Assembly: GCA_026129685.1 (NCBI GenBank)
Contig: JAHCHO010000003.1
Span: forward strand, 62,001-126,000
Reading direction: 5' to 3'
Length of the DNA: 64,000 nucleotides
Origin: Fimbriimonadaceae bacterium
Lineage (GTDB): Bacteria > Armatimonadota > Fimbriimonadia > Fimbriimonadales > Fimbriimonadaceae
The notes under the pieces are model-generated. The model was not told the DNA's origin, ran no database searches, and saw only the letters and a list, made by a program, of their open reading frames with translations. Position 1 is the stretch's first letter. Each line of letters begins with the position of its first letter. This document shows positions 7,510 through 15,061 of this stretch, piece by piece. Made by a program: the position numbers and the translations under genes.

Positions 7510-8964
7510 TCAGCCGCTTCCCAGCGCGGACTTGACGAAGGCGGCGACATCGTCGCGCAGGCGCTTCAGTTCGCCGACGTCGATGTACATCATGTGGCCA
7601 GCGCGGTAGTCGGCGGTCGTGACGCGGTCGCGCTGGGTCGGGTCGAGGCCGAGGTGGGCCAAGGTGTGGCGGGTGGCGAAGTAGGGGGTCGCGAGGTCGT
7701 AGAAGCCGGACGCGACGAACACCTTCATGTAGGGGTTCTTCGCGAAGGCGGTACGGAGGGCCTCGCTCGTGTCGGGATGCCCTTCCCCGGCGGATCCCCA
7801 GTCCCACGGTTTCTCGATTCCTTCACCCAGGATGTAGTAGGGGACGTCGGTCTTGTAGCCCAAGACGGTGCGGTAGTAGTGGTTCGCCATGGCGGTGTAG
7901 GGGGGCCGGATGGCGGTCATGCTCGGGTCGTGGTCGAAGCGCTCGCCGGTGTGCTTGCCGTCGATGCCTTTGAAGCGAGTGTCGAGGCGGCCCACCGTGC
8001 GCTTTTCGGAGCGGAGCAGTTCCTTGCAGAAGGCCATGATCTCGACGCGCAGGTCGCAGTTGTCGAGGTACTCCCGCGAGAGCCCGGTGTAGGCGGCGAG
8101 GCGGTCGATAACGCGCTTGCGGGCGGCGGGCTCGAGGCGGTCGCCCTTCTGAAGCGCGAGGAGGTAGTCGCCCGTGGCCCAGGCCTCAACTTCGCGAAGG
8201 GTGGCCTCCAGGTCGGCCTGGTATTTGGGGGCGAGTTTGCCGTGGTACCAGGCGGTGGCGGCGTAGGTCGGTAGGAACAGGACGTACGGCAGGTCGTTGC
8301 CCTTGACGAACCGGGCGGTGAGGAAGTTCAGGATGGAGGAGACGAGGAGGATGCCGTTGAAGGCGATCCCCTTTTCGACGAGGTAACCGGAGAGGCCGGC
8401 GGCGCGGGTGGTGCCGTAGCTCTCGCCGACGAGAAAGAGGGGGCTTTCCCAACGTTCGAACTTCGTGAGGAAGAGGCGGACGAACTCGGCGATGGACTCG
8501 ATGTCGCCCTTGACGCCCCAGAACTTGGGGCCGAGTTCCTCGGTTTCGGCGCGGCTGTAGCCGGTGCCGACAGGGTCGATGAAGACGAGGTCGGTATCGG
8601 CCAGCCAGGATTCGGGGTTGAACTCAAGCTCGTAGGGCGGGGCGGGCATCGCGCCGTCGTCGAGCATCTTGACGCGGTAGGGCCCGAGGGCGCCGAAATG
8701 GAGCCAGACCGAGGCGGAGCCAGGGCCACCGTTGAAGGAGAACATGAGGGGTCGGCGCTCGCCGGGCCGACGTTCCTTCTTCTGGTAGGCGACGAAGAAC
8801 ACGCGGGCCTCGGTCTCTTCCTTGGCGTTCTTGAGTTCCAGCCGGCCGGTGGTGGCGGTGTAGGCGAAGACCTTGCCCGCCAGTTCGACGGTGTGTTCGG
8901 TGACGATGGGATCGGGTTCGGGCGGCTTTGGCGCGGGCTTGTCTTTGGTCTCCGGGTCGGCCAT
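7510..8964 (-). CDS. Serine carboxypeptidase, peptidase family S10
   Basis: A 484-residue alpha/beta-hydrolase of family S10, which removes C-terminal residues from peptides at acid pH in characterised members. The oxyanion-hole loop FNGGPGSAS is at 77-85, the nucleophile S182 is in GESYGTTR, the acid D423 in SGFYDLATPY and the base H457 in AGHMMYI, so the triad is complete. FIDPVGTGYS is also conserved. There is no signal peptide: the N-terminus is a proline- and lysine-rich run (MADPETKDKPAPKPPEPDP), which is unusual for a family that is mostly secreted or vacuolar. Length agrees with the bacterial S10 group. A -10-like TAATCT ends 7 bases before the ATG. Confidence 0.93.
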   Translation of the reverse strand: MADPETKDKPAPKPPEPDPIVTEHTVELAGKVFAYTATTGRLELKNAKEETEARVFFVAYQKKERRPGERRPLMFSFNGGPGSASVWLHFGALGPYRVKMLDDGAMPAPPYELEFNPESWLADTDLVFIDPVGTGYSRAETEELGPKFWGVKGDIESIAEFVRLFLTKFERWESPLFLVGESYGTTRAAGLSGYLVEKGIAFNGILLVSSILNFLTARFVKGNDLPYVLFLPTYAATAWYHGKLAPKYQADLEATLREVEAWATGDYLLALQKGDRLEPAARKRVIDRLAAYTGLSREYLDNCDLRVEIMAFCKELLRSEKRTVGRLDTRFKGIDGKHTGERFDHDPSMTAIRPPYTAMANHYYRTVLGYKTDVPYYILGEGIEKPWDWGSAGEGHPDTSEALRTAFAKNPYMKVFVASGFYDLATPYFATRHTLAHLGLDPTQRDRVTTADYRAGHMMYIDVGELKRLRDDVAAFVKSALGSG

Positions 8965-8971
8965 GGTGGGT

Positions 8972-8977
8972 AGATTA
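8972..8977 (-). promoter_or_regulatory. -10-like element (TAATCT) before the S10 peptidase
   Basis: TAATCT on the minus strand ends 7 bases before the ATG at 8964, with no ribosome site between. Transcription would start at or next to the start codon. Confidence 0.5.
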
Positions 8978-9023
8978 CCGGGGACGTGGGCTCGCTTTGG
9001 GTTCCAAGGAGCCGAATCGGTTC

Positions 9024-9051
9024 TTGACTTTCCGACAATTTCGTGTAAGAT
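9024..9051 (+). promoter_or_regulatory. Sigma-70-type promoter of the stalk-domain gene
   Basis: TTGACT (9024-9029), a 16-base spacer and TAAGAT (9046-9051) make a near-consensus promoter. The gene starts about 50 bases later, after a GGAG-type ribosome site, so this message has a normal leader. Confidence 0.65.
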
Positions 9052-9104
9052 AGGGAGCGTCCGGGCGTGTCCCCGGACGTTCGACGACGAATGGATGGAG
9101 CGGT

Positions 9105-10562
9105 ATGACGAACAAGACGCTTAGCAGAGCACTCCTCGCGGCAAGTCTGGCCCTGGCGACGGTGGGCGCCCACGCGGCGATGGACGATGCCACGATCCGG
9201 ATTTCGCGTGCGCTGAACAGCCCGACGATCACCGTCAAGTACGACGGCGCGGCGGCGGCGGTGGTGGAGATCCGGGTAAACGGCAGGAGCTTGGCCACGC
9301 GAGACGTGGACCCGGAGGCGAAGTCCGGCGAGACGAATTTCTCCCTTGACCTCAGCAAGCTCGATCCGGGCGACAACAAGGTCGAGGTCCGCTTGTTCGA
9401 CGAAGCGGGCAAACTCATCGGGTCGCAATCCTCGATCATCACGATCGAGGACCACACGAAGAGCGCGGTCTTCCTCAAGACTCCATCCCTTGGGCAGACG
9501 GTGCGCGGGCTCGTGAAGATCGACCTCGGCTTTGGCCGGGAGATGAAGAACGTCTACGTCAGCTTCTTCGTGAACGACCGGTTCACCTCGATGACGAACT
9601 TTCCGCCGTACTCCTTCATGTGGGACACGATCAAGGAGAAGAACGGCTGGCACGACCTCGAGGCTTGGGTGGTGGACGAGGCGAACAACACCTTCAAGAC
9701 CCGCCGAACCCGGGTGTTCGTGGACAACCCCGGTGGACGGACGGATCGCGTGAAGCCGGTGGACCTCCAGACGGGCAACCCGAAGGTGGACCCGAAGACG
9801 GGCGGCTCGGAAACGGGCGTGAAGCCCGGTACGACGGGCGGCTCCGAAGCGGTGGTGCGCACGACCGATCCTAAGGCTCCGAACACCGCGCCCGTCACCT
9901 CGGCGAATCAAGTGACCGCGAAGACGGTGGGCGCCGCGAGCGGAGTGAAGCCGGGCAGCATCGGGAACTCCACGCCGGCGGACGGGCAACTGATGACCCC
10001 GACGGGCACCCGCGTCGCCATTCCGGTTGCGATCAAGCCGACGAACCCGCCGGTCACGGCCCCGACGGTGACCGTTCCCTCGGTCAAGCCGACGGCGGTG
10101 GACACGACGCCGATTCCCACCGCGATCAATGTCTCGGCCTCTCCCCTGGCGGGAATGGCCCGACGCACGATCGAGAAGGGTACGCGGTTGCCCATTACGG
10201 GCAAGTTCGCGATTATGCTCGATTCGCGGTTCGTCGAGTTCGACGTTCAACCGAGGGTCGAGGACGGCGTGCCGCTCACGCCCTTCCGACATCTGATCGA
10301 GCACGCGGGCGGCTCGGTGGACTGGGACAACCTCAAGAAGGAAGTCACCGCCGAAACGGACGGTCGGACGATCTGGTTCAAGATCGGAGACAAGATGGCC
10401 AAGATCAACAGCCTCCCGGTGGACATGGAGATTCGTCCGTACATCGAGCGGGGCCGGTCGATCGTTCCGCTATCCTTCATCAAGGACACCCTCGACGTCG
10501 AGGTCGAGTACGACCCGGAGACGGGCCACGTGCTCATCACCTCCGCGAAGAAGTCCAAGTAA
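9105..10562 (+). CDS. Secreted stalk-domain (copper amine oxidase N-terminal-like) protein
   Basis: A 485-residue exported protein with four parts. Residues 1-25 are a signal peptide ending AHA. Residues 26-210 are two beta-sandwich segments: the second, SLGQTVRGLVKIDLGFGREM to TRRTRVFVDNPGG, resembles the Ig-like modules that follow the phrase 'V..V.ffvd'. Residues 210-350 are a threonine-, proline- and glycine-rich linker that carries repeated VKPTxxxGGS-like phrases. The last 120 residues (DSRFVEFDVQPRVEDGVPLTPFR, MEIRPYIERGRSIVPLSFI, DVEVEYDPETGHVLI) match the stalk domain called copper amine oxidase N-terminal domain, common in secreted Gram-positive and Armatimonadota proteins. Attachment or surface-layer role is inferred. 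Confidence 0.8.
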   Translation: MTNKTLSRALLAASLALATVGAHAAMDDATIRISRALNSPTITVKYDGAAAAVVEIRVNGRSLATRDVDPEAKSGETNFSLDLSKLDPGDNKVEVRLFDEAGKLIGSQSSIITIEDHTKSAVFLKTPSLGQTVRGLVKIDLGFGREMKNVYVSFFVNDRFTSMTNFPPYSFMWDTIKEKNGWHDLEAWVVDEANNTFKTRRTRVFVDNPGGRTDRVKPVDLQTGNPKVDPKTGGSETGVKPGTTGGSEAVVRTTDPKAPNTAPVTSANQVTAKTVGAASGVKPGSIGNSTPADGQLMTPTGTRVAIPVAIKPTNPPVTAPTVTVPSVKPTAVDTTPIPTAINVSASPLAGMARRTIEKGTRLPITGKFAIMLDSRFVEFDVQPRVEDGVPLTPFRHLIEHAGGSVDWDNLKKEVTAETDGRTIWFKIGDKMAKINSLPVDMEIRPYIERGRSIVPLSFIKDTLDVEVEYDPETGHVLITSAKKSK

Positions 10563-10582
10563 GGCGACATCCGTGTTCGCCG

Positions 10583-10624
10583 GAACGGCTCGGGTCTTTC
10601 GCGATCCGGGCCGTTCTCCTTGGT
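10583..10624 (+). terminator. Stem-loop after the stalk-domain gene
   Basis: GAACGGCTCGG (10583-10593) pairs with CCGGGCCGTTC (10606-10616) through one G-U pair, followed by TCCTTGG. The stem is strong but the T-run is weak. Confidence 0.6.
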
Positions 10625-10655
10625 GGCGAGTCCCCCGCCCAGGTAAACCTTTCCC

Positions 10656-11798
10656 GTGAACCAGGATCACGTCCGCCGTTGCTTCCGCGCCCACTTTGGG
10701 GGCGACCCGCGCCACGTTGCGGTCGCGCCGGGGCGGGTCAACCTGATCGGCGAACACACGGACTACAACGACGGCTTCGTGTTCCCGGCGGCGATCGATC
10801 GGGAGTTGTGGGTCGCGGCGGACCTTGCCCCGGGGCCGACGACACTCCTTTCGGAACAGGCGGGCGAGGGCGCGAACTTCGACGCGCCAACGGTGGTTCC
10901 GGGACAGGCTTCGGGATGGGCGGCGTACCCGGCGGGGATGGCCTGGGCGTTGCGCGAGGCGACGGGAAAGCCGGTCCCGAATCTGCGAGTGGCGGTATCC
11001 AGTTCGATTCCGCTCGGGAGCGGGGTGAGTAGCAGCGCGGCGATCGAGATGGCGTTCGGCGTCCTGTGGAACCGGGTCGCGGACCTCGGGTTGGACAACA
11101 AGGCGCTGGCGATGGTGGCCCATCGTTGCGAACGCGAGTTCGTCGGGGTGAACTGCGGCGTGATGGACATGATGGCGAGCGCCCTGGGCCGGGCGGGGCA
11201 CGCCATGTTCCTCGACACGCGCACGCTCGACGTGCGCTACGCGCCTCTGCCCGAGGGGACGGCCATCGTTCTGTGCGACACGCGCATGCCGCGCACCTTG
11301 GCGGGTTCGGCCTACAACGAGCGCCGCGCCCGATGCGAGTCGGCGGCGGCCACGCTCGGAAAGCGGGCGCTTCGCGACGCCACGCTCGAGGAGTTGTTCG
11401 CGCGAGCGGGCGAGATGGAACCGACGACGTTTCAACGGGCGATGCACGTGATCACGGAAAACGATCGCACCCTCTCCTTCAGCGACGCGCTGGAACGGGG
11501 CCTGACGCCCCGGATCGGCGACCTGATGCGCGCCAGCCACGACAGCCTCCGGGTGGACTACGAGGTCACGATTCCCGAACTGGACGCGATGGTCGAGGCG
11601 GCATGGTCCGCGCCCGGATGCGTCGGGGCGCGCATGACGGGGGCGGGCTTTGGAGGAGCGGCGGTGGCTTTGGTCGAACAGGATGCGATCGAACCATTCC
11701 TTTCGTCGGTGGACGCCGAATTCCGTCTTCGGGCGGGGCGCGAGGGCGCGTTTCACGTTTGCGCGGCGGTGGACGGGGCGCGCACGGTGAGCCGCTAG
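10656..11798 (+). CDS. galK: Galactokinase
   Basis: A 380-residue GHMP kinase that phosphorylates galactose at C1, the entry step of the Leloir pathway. The galactokinase signature GRVNLIGEHTDYNDG is near residue 26, the ATP loop is IPLGSGVSSSAA near 122, the catalytic-region NCGVMDMMAS follows at about 168, and GARMTGAGFGGAAVALV is the third GHMP motif. It starts with GTG; an ATG is not available at the right length. The stop codon shares its G with the GTG of the next gene, so the two are coupled. galT and galE are not in the window. Confidence 0.95.
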   Translation: MNQDHVRRCFRAHFGGDPRHVAVAPGRVNLIGEHTDYNDGFVFPAAIDRELWVAADLAPGPTTLLSEQAGEGANFDAPTVVPGQASGWAAYPAGMAWALREATGKPVPNLRVAVSSSIPLGSGVSSSAAIEMAFGVLWNRVADLGLDNKALAMVAHRCEREFVGVNCGVMDMMASALGRAGHAMFLDTRTLDVRYAPLPEGTAIVLCDTRMPRTLAGSAYNERRARCESAAATLGKRALRDATLEELFARAGEMEPTTFQRAMHVITENDRTLSFSDALERGLTPRIGDLMRASHDSLRVDYEVTIPELDAMVEAAWSAPGCVGARMTGAGFGGAAVALVEQDAIEPFLSSVDAEFRLRAGREGAFHVCAAVDGARTVSR

Positions 11799-12625
11799 TG
11801 TCGCATCGTTGGGCGGTGCGCCGCCTGGACGACGCCTGGGAATCGGTGGTGTTCGCGGTGTGCCGAGCTTGCCTCGGCGTCCTCTCTCCCCGTCGCCGGT
11901 TGCGCTTCGGCGTCGGGTTGGCGAAGGTCGCCGCGCTCGACTTCCCCGATTCGCCCCTCTACGTCCGGGTGGCGACGCCCAAGCAGTTGGCGCGAACGAA
12001 GGAGTGCGCGAAGGAGCCGGAGACCGTGGACTGGTTGCGCGCGAACCTGCGACCCGGCGATGTGTTCTACGACGTGGGGGCGAACACGGGCGCCTACTCG
12101 CTGGTCGCGAACGCGATCCTGAGCGGATCGGGGAAGGTCTTCTCGTTCGAGCCGGGGGCGTTCACCTTCAGCGGACTGGTGGACAACCTCTCGCTCAACG
12201 ATTGTGCGACGGTGGTGCCCTTCCAGGTGGCGCTTTCGGACGGCACCGAACTCAGGCCGATGGAGTACTACGCGGGCGGCACCGGCCAGGGTGTGTCCTT
12301 TGAACCCAAGGACGACGCGGCCAAGCCGAGCGCGTTTCGGGTCATGACGGTCTGCTACCGTTTGGACGACCTGTGCCGGGCTTTTTCGCTGCCCGCTCCT
12401 TGCCTGATGAAAATCGATACCGACCGGTCGGAGGCGTCGGTGTTGCGGGGAGCGGCGCAGACCCTTCGCGACCCGGCGTTGCGGACGGTGTTGATCGAAA
12501 TGGACGCCAACGACGAAGCGTCTACCGAAGCGGGGCGCCTCCTCGAGGAAGCGGGATTCCGGGTGGCGTCGCGGCACCCGCGACCCAGCGCGGGAGTGTC
12601 GAACACGATCTATGCCCGCCCGTGA
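11798..12625 (+). CDS. FkbM family methyltransferase
   Basis: About 275 residues starting at a GTG that overlaps the galK stop (TAGTG). The SAM site is GDVFYDVGANTGAYSLVA near residue 85, followed by VFSFEPGAFTFSGLVDNL and a long strand-rich half. FkbM enzymes methylate hydroxyl groups of sugars and polyketides. The usual KIDVEGxE motif reads MKIDTDRSEASVLRGA here, so the acidic and glycine positions differ from consensus. The N-terminal 60 residues are basic and hydrophobic (FAVCRACLGVLSPRRRL) and not part of the domain. Coupling to galactokinase suggests a saccharide substrate, which is inference. Confidence 0.85.
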   Translation: MSHRWAVRRLDDAWESVVFAVCRACLGVLSPRRRLRFGVGLAKVAALDFPDSPLYVRVATPKQLARTKECAKEPETVDWLRANLRPGDVFYDVGANTGAYSLVANAILSGSGKVFSFEPGAFTFSGLVDNLSLNDCATVVPFQVALSDGTELRPMEYYAGGTGQGVSFEPKDDAAKPSAFRVMTVCYRLDDLCRAFSLPAPCLMKIDTDRSEASVLRGAAQTLRDPALRTVLIEMDANDEASTEAGRLLEEAGFRVASRHPRPSAGVSNTIYARP

Positions 12626-12626
12626 C

Positions 12627-13499
12627 CTAGAAGCGGTGGTTCGCCATGACGCGAAGCGTGAACGTGCCGAAAGCGGTGTCGCGCAACCGTTCGACGGACC
12701 GTCCGGGCTGGTAAGGAAGGAAGGCCGTCAACCCGGTCATCGAAGAGCCGACGAGCGGTATTCCCTTGGGGTAAAGGGCGGCGTCGCCTTCGACGGACAG
12801 CCAGGAGTTCGGACGGTAGCGCAGGGTCGCCGCCAGGAATCCGCGCACGCCCTTGTCGCCGGGTGACGCGTCGTAGCCAAGAAAGCCCGTGCCGACCGCC
12901 TCCACCTTATCGCCAAAACTCTTGGTCTTGCTGGCCGACGCGCTGACGGCGTTGACGGTCGCGGCGCCCGTTTTCACGCGTCCGTAACCGACCTCGGCTC
13001 GCCATCCCTCGCCAAAGCCACGGGAGACGAAGAGTGCGTCGACGGTCGGGGCGGCGAAGCGAACGACGGTGCCCCGTTCGTTGTCGGACACGCCGTTTCC
13101 GGGGCGATGTCCCTCATACCGCACGACGAGGCCGGCGGTTCGGTTGCCGTTGATCGCCGCTTCGGCCCCGAAGGAGGAGTTGTTGGCGTCGAAACGGTTG
13201 GCAGTGCCGTCGGAATTCACGAGGCCGCGGGCGTAGAGCTTCTCTCGGCGAAACCAGGCGCGCCACATCGTGGACTCGGCGGACAGCTCGAATCCGCGGG
13301 CCTCGAGCCGACGACCGCCGAGGTTCGCGGCGGACACGTACGGACCGAACGCGATCCTCGACTTGGGAGCGTCCCAGACGGTCTGGGCGAGGACGGCGCG
13401 GGTCGCGTTCCGAGGCAGCAGGGGTTCGAACGTCGTATCCGAAGCACCGGCGAACGCGGAGAGAGCGAGGGCGAATCCGATGGCGCGACGGCGAAGCAT
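12627..13499 (-). CDS. Probable outer-membrane beta-barrel protein
   Basis: A 290-residue protein with a signal peptide (MLRRRAIGFALALSAFAGAS) and then alternating hydrophobic/polar strands rich in Gly, Tyr, Trp and Asn (SAESTMWRAWFRREKLYARG, TAGLVVRYEGHRPGNG, GWRAEVGYGRVKTG, AATLRYRPNSWLSVEGDAAL). It ends in phenylalanine (RVMANHRF), the signal for the BAM machinery in diderm bacteria. No family name is certain. It ends one base from the convergent FkbM stop. Its presence supports a diderm cell envelope. Confidence 0.65.
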   Translation of the reverse strand: MLRRRAIGFALALSAFAGASDTTFEPLLPRNATRAVLAQTVWDAPKSRIAFGPYVSAANLGGRRLEARGFELSAESTMWRAWFRREKLYARGLVNSDGTANRFDANNSSFGAEAAINGNRTAGLVVRYEGHRPGNGVSDNERGTVVRFAAPTVDALFVSRGFGEGWRAEVGYGRVKTGAATVNAVSASASKTKSFGDKVEAVGTGFLGYDASPGDKGVRGFLAATLRYRPNSWLSVEGDAALYPKGIPLVGSSMTGLTAFLPYQPGRSVERLRDTAFGTFTLRVMANHRF

Positions 13500-13504
13500 C
13501 GGCC

Positions 13505-13819
13505 ATGACGATACCAGGATCGGGTTCGTGCCGAAGGTCCCGGACTAAGTCTTGGGCCGGAGCGGTCGGCGTCGAACTTCTTGTGTCGCCTAAACGGACG
13601 TTGCGTGGCCTTCGGTTGCGGGCCGGACTGTGGCTCTTGGCGGGGGCGATCTACCTGGTGTCGCCGCTCGACTTGGTGCCCGATCTGGCGCCCTTCATCG
13701 GCTGGATCGACGACGCCTTGGTGGTGATCGTTGCGCTCCAGCGGGCGTTTTCGGCGCTTCGCGGCTTGCGCCGGCGGGCGGCGGACGGCCCGGTTCGGGG
13801 ATCGCCGGCGACCCGTTGA
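13505..13819 (+). CDS. DUF1232 (YkvA-like) small membrane protein
   Basis: Up to 104 residues. The core GAIYLVSPLDLVPDLAPFIG followed by WIDDALVVIVALQ is the DUF1232 signature, a hydrophobic hairpin with conserved SPxDLxPD. Family members are small membrane-associated proteins of unknown function. The start is doubtful: the ATG at 13505 lies only 5 bases from the divergent gene's ATG and its first 25 codons look untypical, while an in-frame GTG at 13583 would leave just the domain. It precedes the propeller gene by 18 bases. Confidence 0.8.
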   Translation: MTIPGSGSCRRSRTKSWAGAVGVELLVSPKRTLRGLRLRAGLWLLAGAIYLVSPLDLVPDLAPFIGWIDDALVVIVALQRAFSALRGLRRRAADGPVRGSPATR

Positions 13820-13825
13820 ACGCCC

Positions 13826-13831
13826 TATAAT
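13826..13831 (+). promoter_or_regulatory. TATAAT element 6 bases before a start codon
   Basis: A perfect TATAAT is followed by GGGACC and the ATG at 13838. No ribosome site fits in the gap, so a leaderless transcript is likely. Confidence 0.65.
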
Positions 13832-13837
13832 GGGACC

Positions 13838-15061
13838 ATGCGAGTTCGCGCCGTCGTTTCCCTTCTTGCGGTCGCCCTCGTCGCGTCGGGGAGCGCCCAG
13901 AACGCTTTCTGGACGCGGGGCATTCCCTTCACGGTCGAGATGGGCCGCGACGGTTGGATTCGCCCAAGCGCAACGCTGACGGCGCCGGGCCTCCACGGAC
14001 CGATCACCCTCGACTTCTCGGGTCTTCGCCGCCACGGGAACGATCTCTTGGGTCGGTTCCGATTCGAAAGCGCGGGGCATTCGCTTTGCGGGCTACGAAT
14101 GGACATCGTCGGCGTGAGCGAGTCACGGGCGGGCGGCGAACGCGCCTACCCGTCGGCAGCGGCCGAGCCGCTGTTCCTCGGGGACGCCCCCGAGACTCAG
14201 GTCAAGGTCGAGATTCCCGCTTACGCGATCCGGAACACCCCCTTCGCGGCCGACACGAGGACGATCACGGTGAGGGGCGTGCTTTCCGGGTGGCTTGTCG
14301 AGCCGGATATCGAGGTCAAGGCCCGCGACACCGCCACATGCCTCAACGACGGCAAGGAGGGTCGGTTCTGGCTCGGCAGCGCGGACCTGGACCTCGCGAC
14401 GGGCGTCGCCACCCCAGCCGGCCCCGCCGCGATGGCCGTCAACAGCGTGAACGGAAGCGTGTGGCAGGTCACGCCCGACGGTAGGGCGCGACTTGTCGGC
14501 AGCGCCGGCACCGAGGTCGATGTTTCGGTGGGGCCGATCCGCGAGCAGCGCCAGGTTCGCGCGGACGACAACGGGTTTCTCGTCGTGGGCTCGGACAACG
14601 GCATCGTCCGCAAGGTTCGACGCGACGGCACCGTCGAATGGCAAACGGACCTTGGGGCGACCGGTGCGATCCCGATCACGACCGGACCCAAGGGTCGCAC
14701 CTACGCGGTGCGTCCACGCGACGGCGCGGTCGAAATGGTGGCGATCGAGGACAACGGCGCGACGGTGCGCGTCGTGACCACGTCACGGTCCAAGGGCGTC
14801 GTCCGCATCCAGGCACCGGTCGCCATCCGGACCGACCCGATCGGCTACCTCCACGCGCTGGAACGGCGGCGCGACTCGCTCGAAATCCGGGTGTTCGACC
14901 CGATGGGCGGCGTCGTTCGGAGCACCGGACACATGGGGAGGTTCCGGGACGGGGGGGCGAAGGAGCCGCTGGACCTTGCCTTCAGCCCGGATGGGAGCCT
15001 TCACGTGTTGTTCCGCAACGAGGCCGGAACGATGTTCGTGCGGACGTACAAGAGCTTCTAG
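13838..15061 (+). CDS. Secreted beta-propeller-like protein of unknown function
   Basis: A 407-residue exported protein: signal peptide MRVRAVVSLLAVALVASGSAQ, an N-terminal strand-rich domain to about residue 165 that is not recognised, and then short repeats of the NHL/PQQ kind (NSVNGSVWQVTPDGRARLVG, NGIVRKVRRDGTVEWQTDL, GRTYAVRPRDGAVEMVAIED, PDGSLHVLFRNEAGTMFVRT) that should make a beta-propeller. Its TAG overlaps the complementary TAG of the convergent GH20 gene (shared CTAG). Partner or substrate unknown. Confidence 0.7.
   Translation: MRVRAVVSLLAVALVASGSAQNAFWTRGIPFTVEMGRDGWIRPSATLTAPGLHGPITLDFSGLRRHGNDLLGRFRFESAGHSLCGLRMDIVGVSESRAGGERAYPSAAAEPLFLGDAPETQVKVEIPAYAIRNTPFAADTRTITVRGVLSGWLVEPDIEVKARDTATCLNDGKEGRFWLGSADLDLATGVATPAGPAAMAVNSVNGSVWQVTPDGRARLVGSAGTEVDVSVGPIREQRQVRADDNGFLVVGSDNGIVRKVRRDGTVEWQTDLGATGAIPITTGPKGRTYAVRPRDGAVEMVAIEDNGATVRVVTTSRSKGVVRIQAPVAIRTDPIGYLHALERRRDSLEIRVFDPMGGVVRSTGHMGRFRDGGAKEPLDLAFSPDGSLHVLFRNEAGTMFVRTYKSF

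Noticed and set aside
7080-7535. Protein of 151 residues in the gap
   Set aside because: No domain, no hydrophobic core and no ribosome site; it runs into the antisense of the S10 gene.
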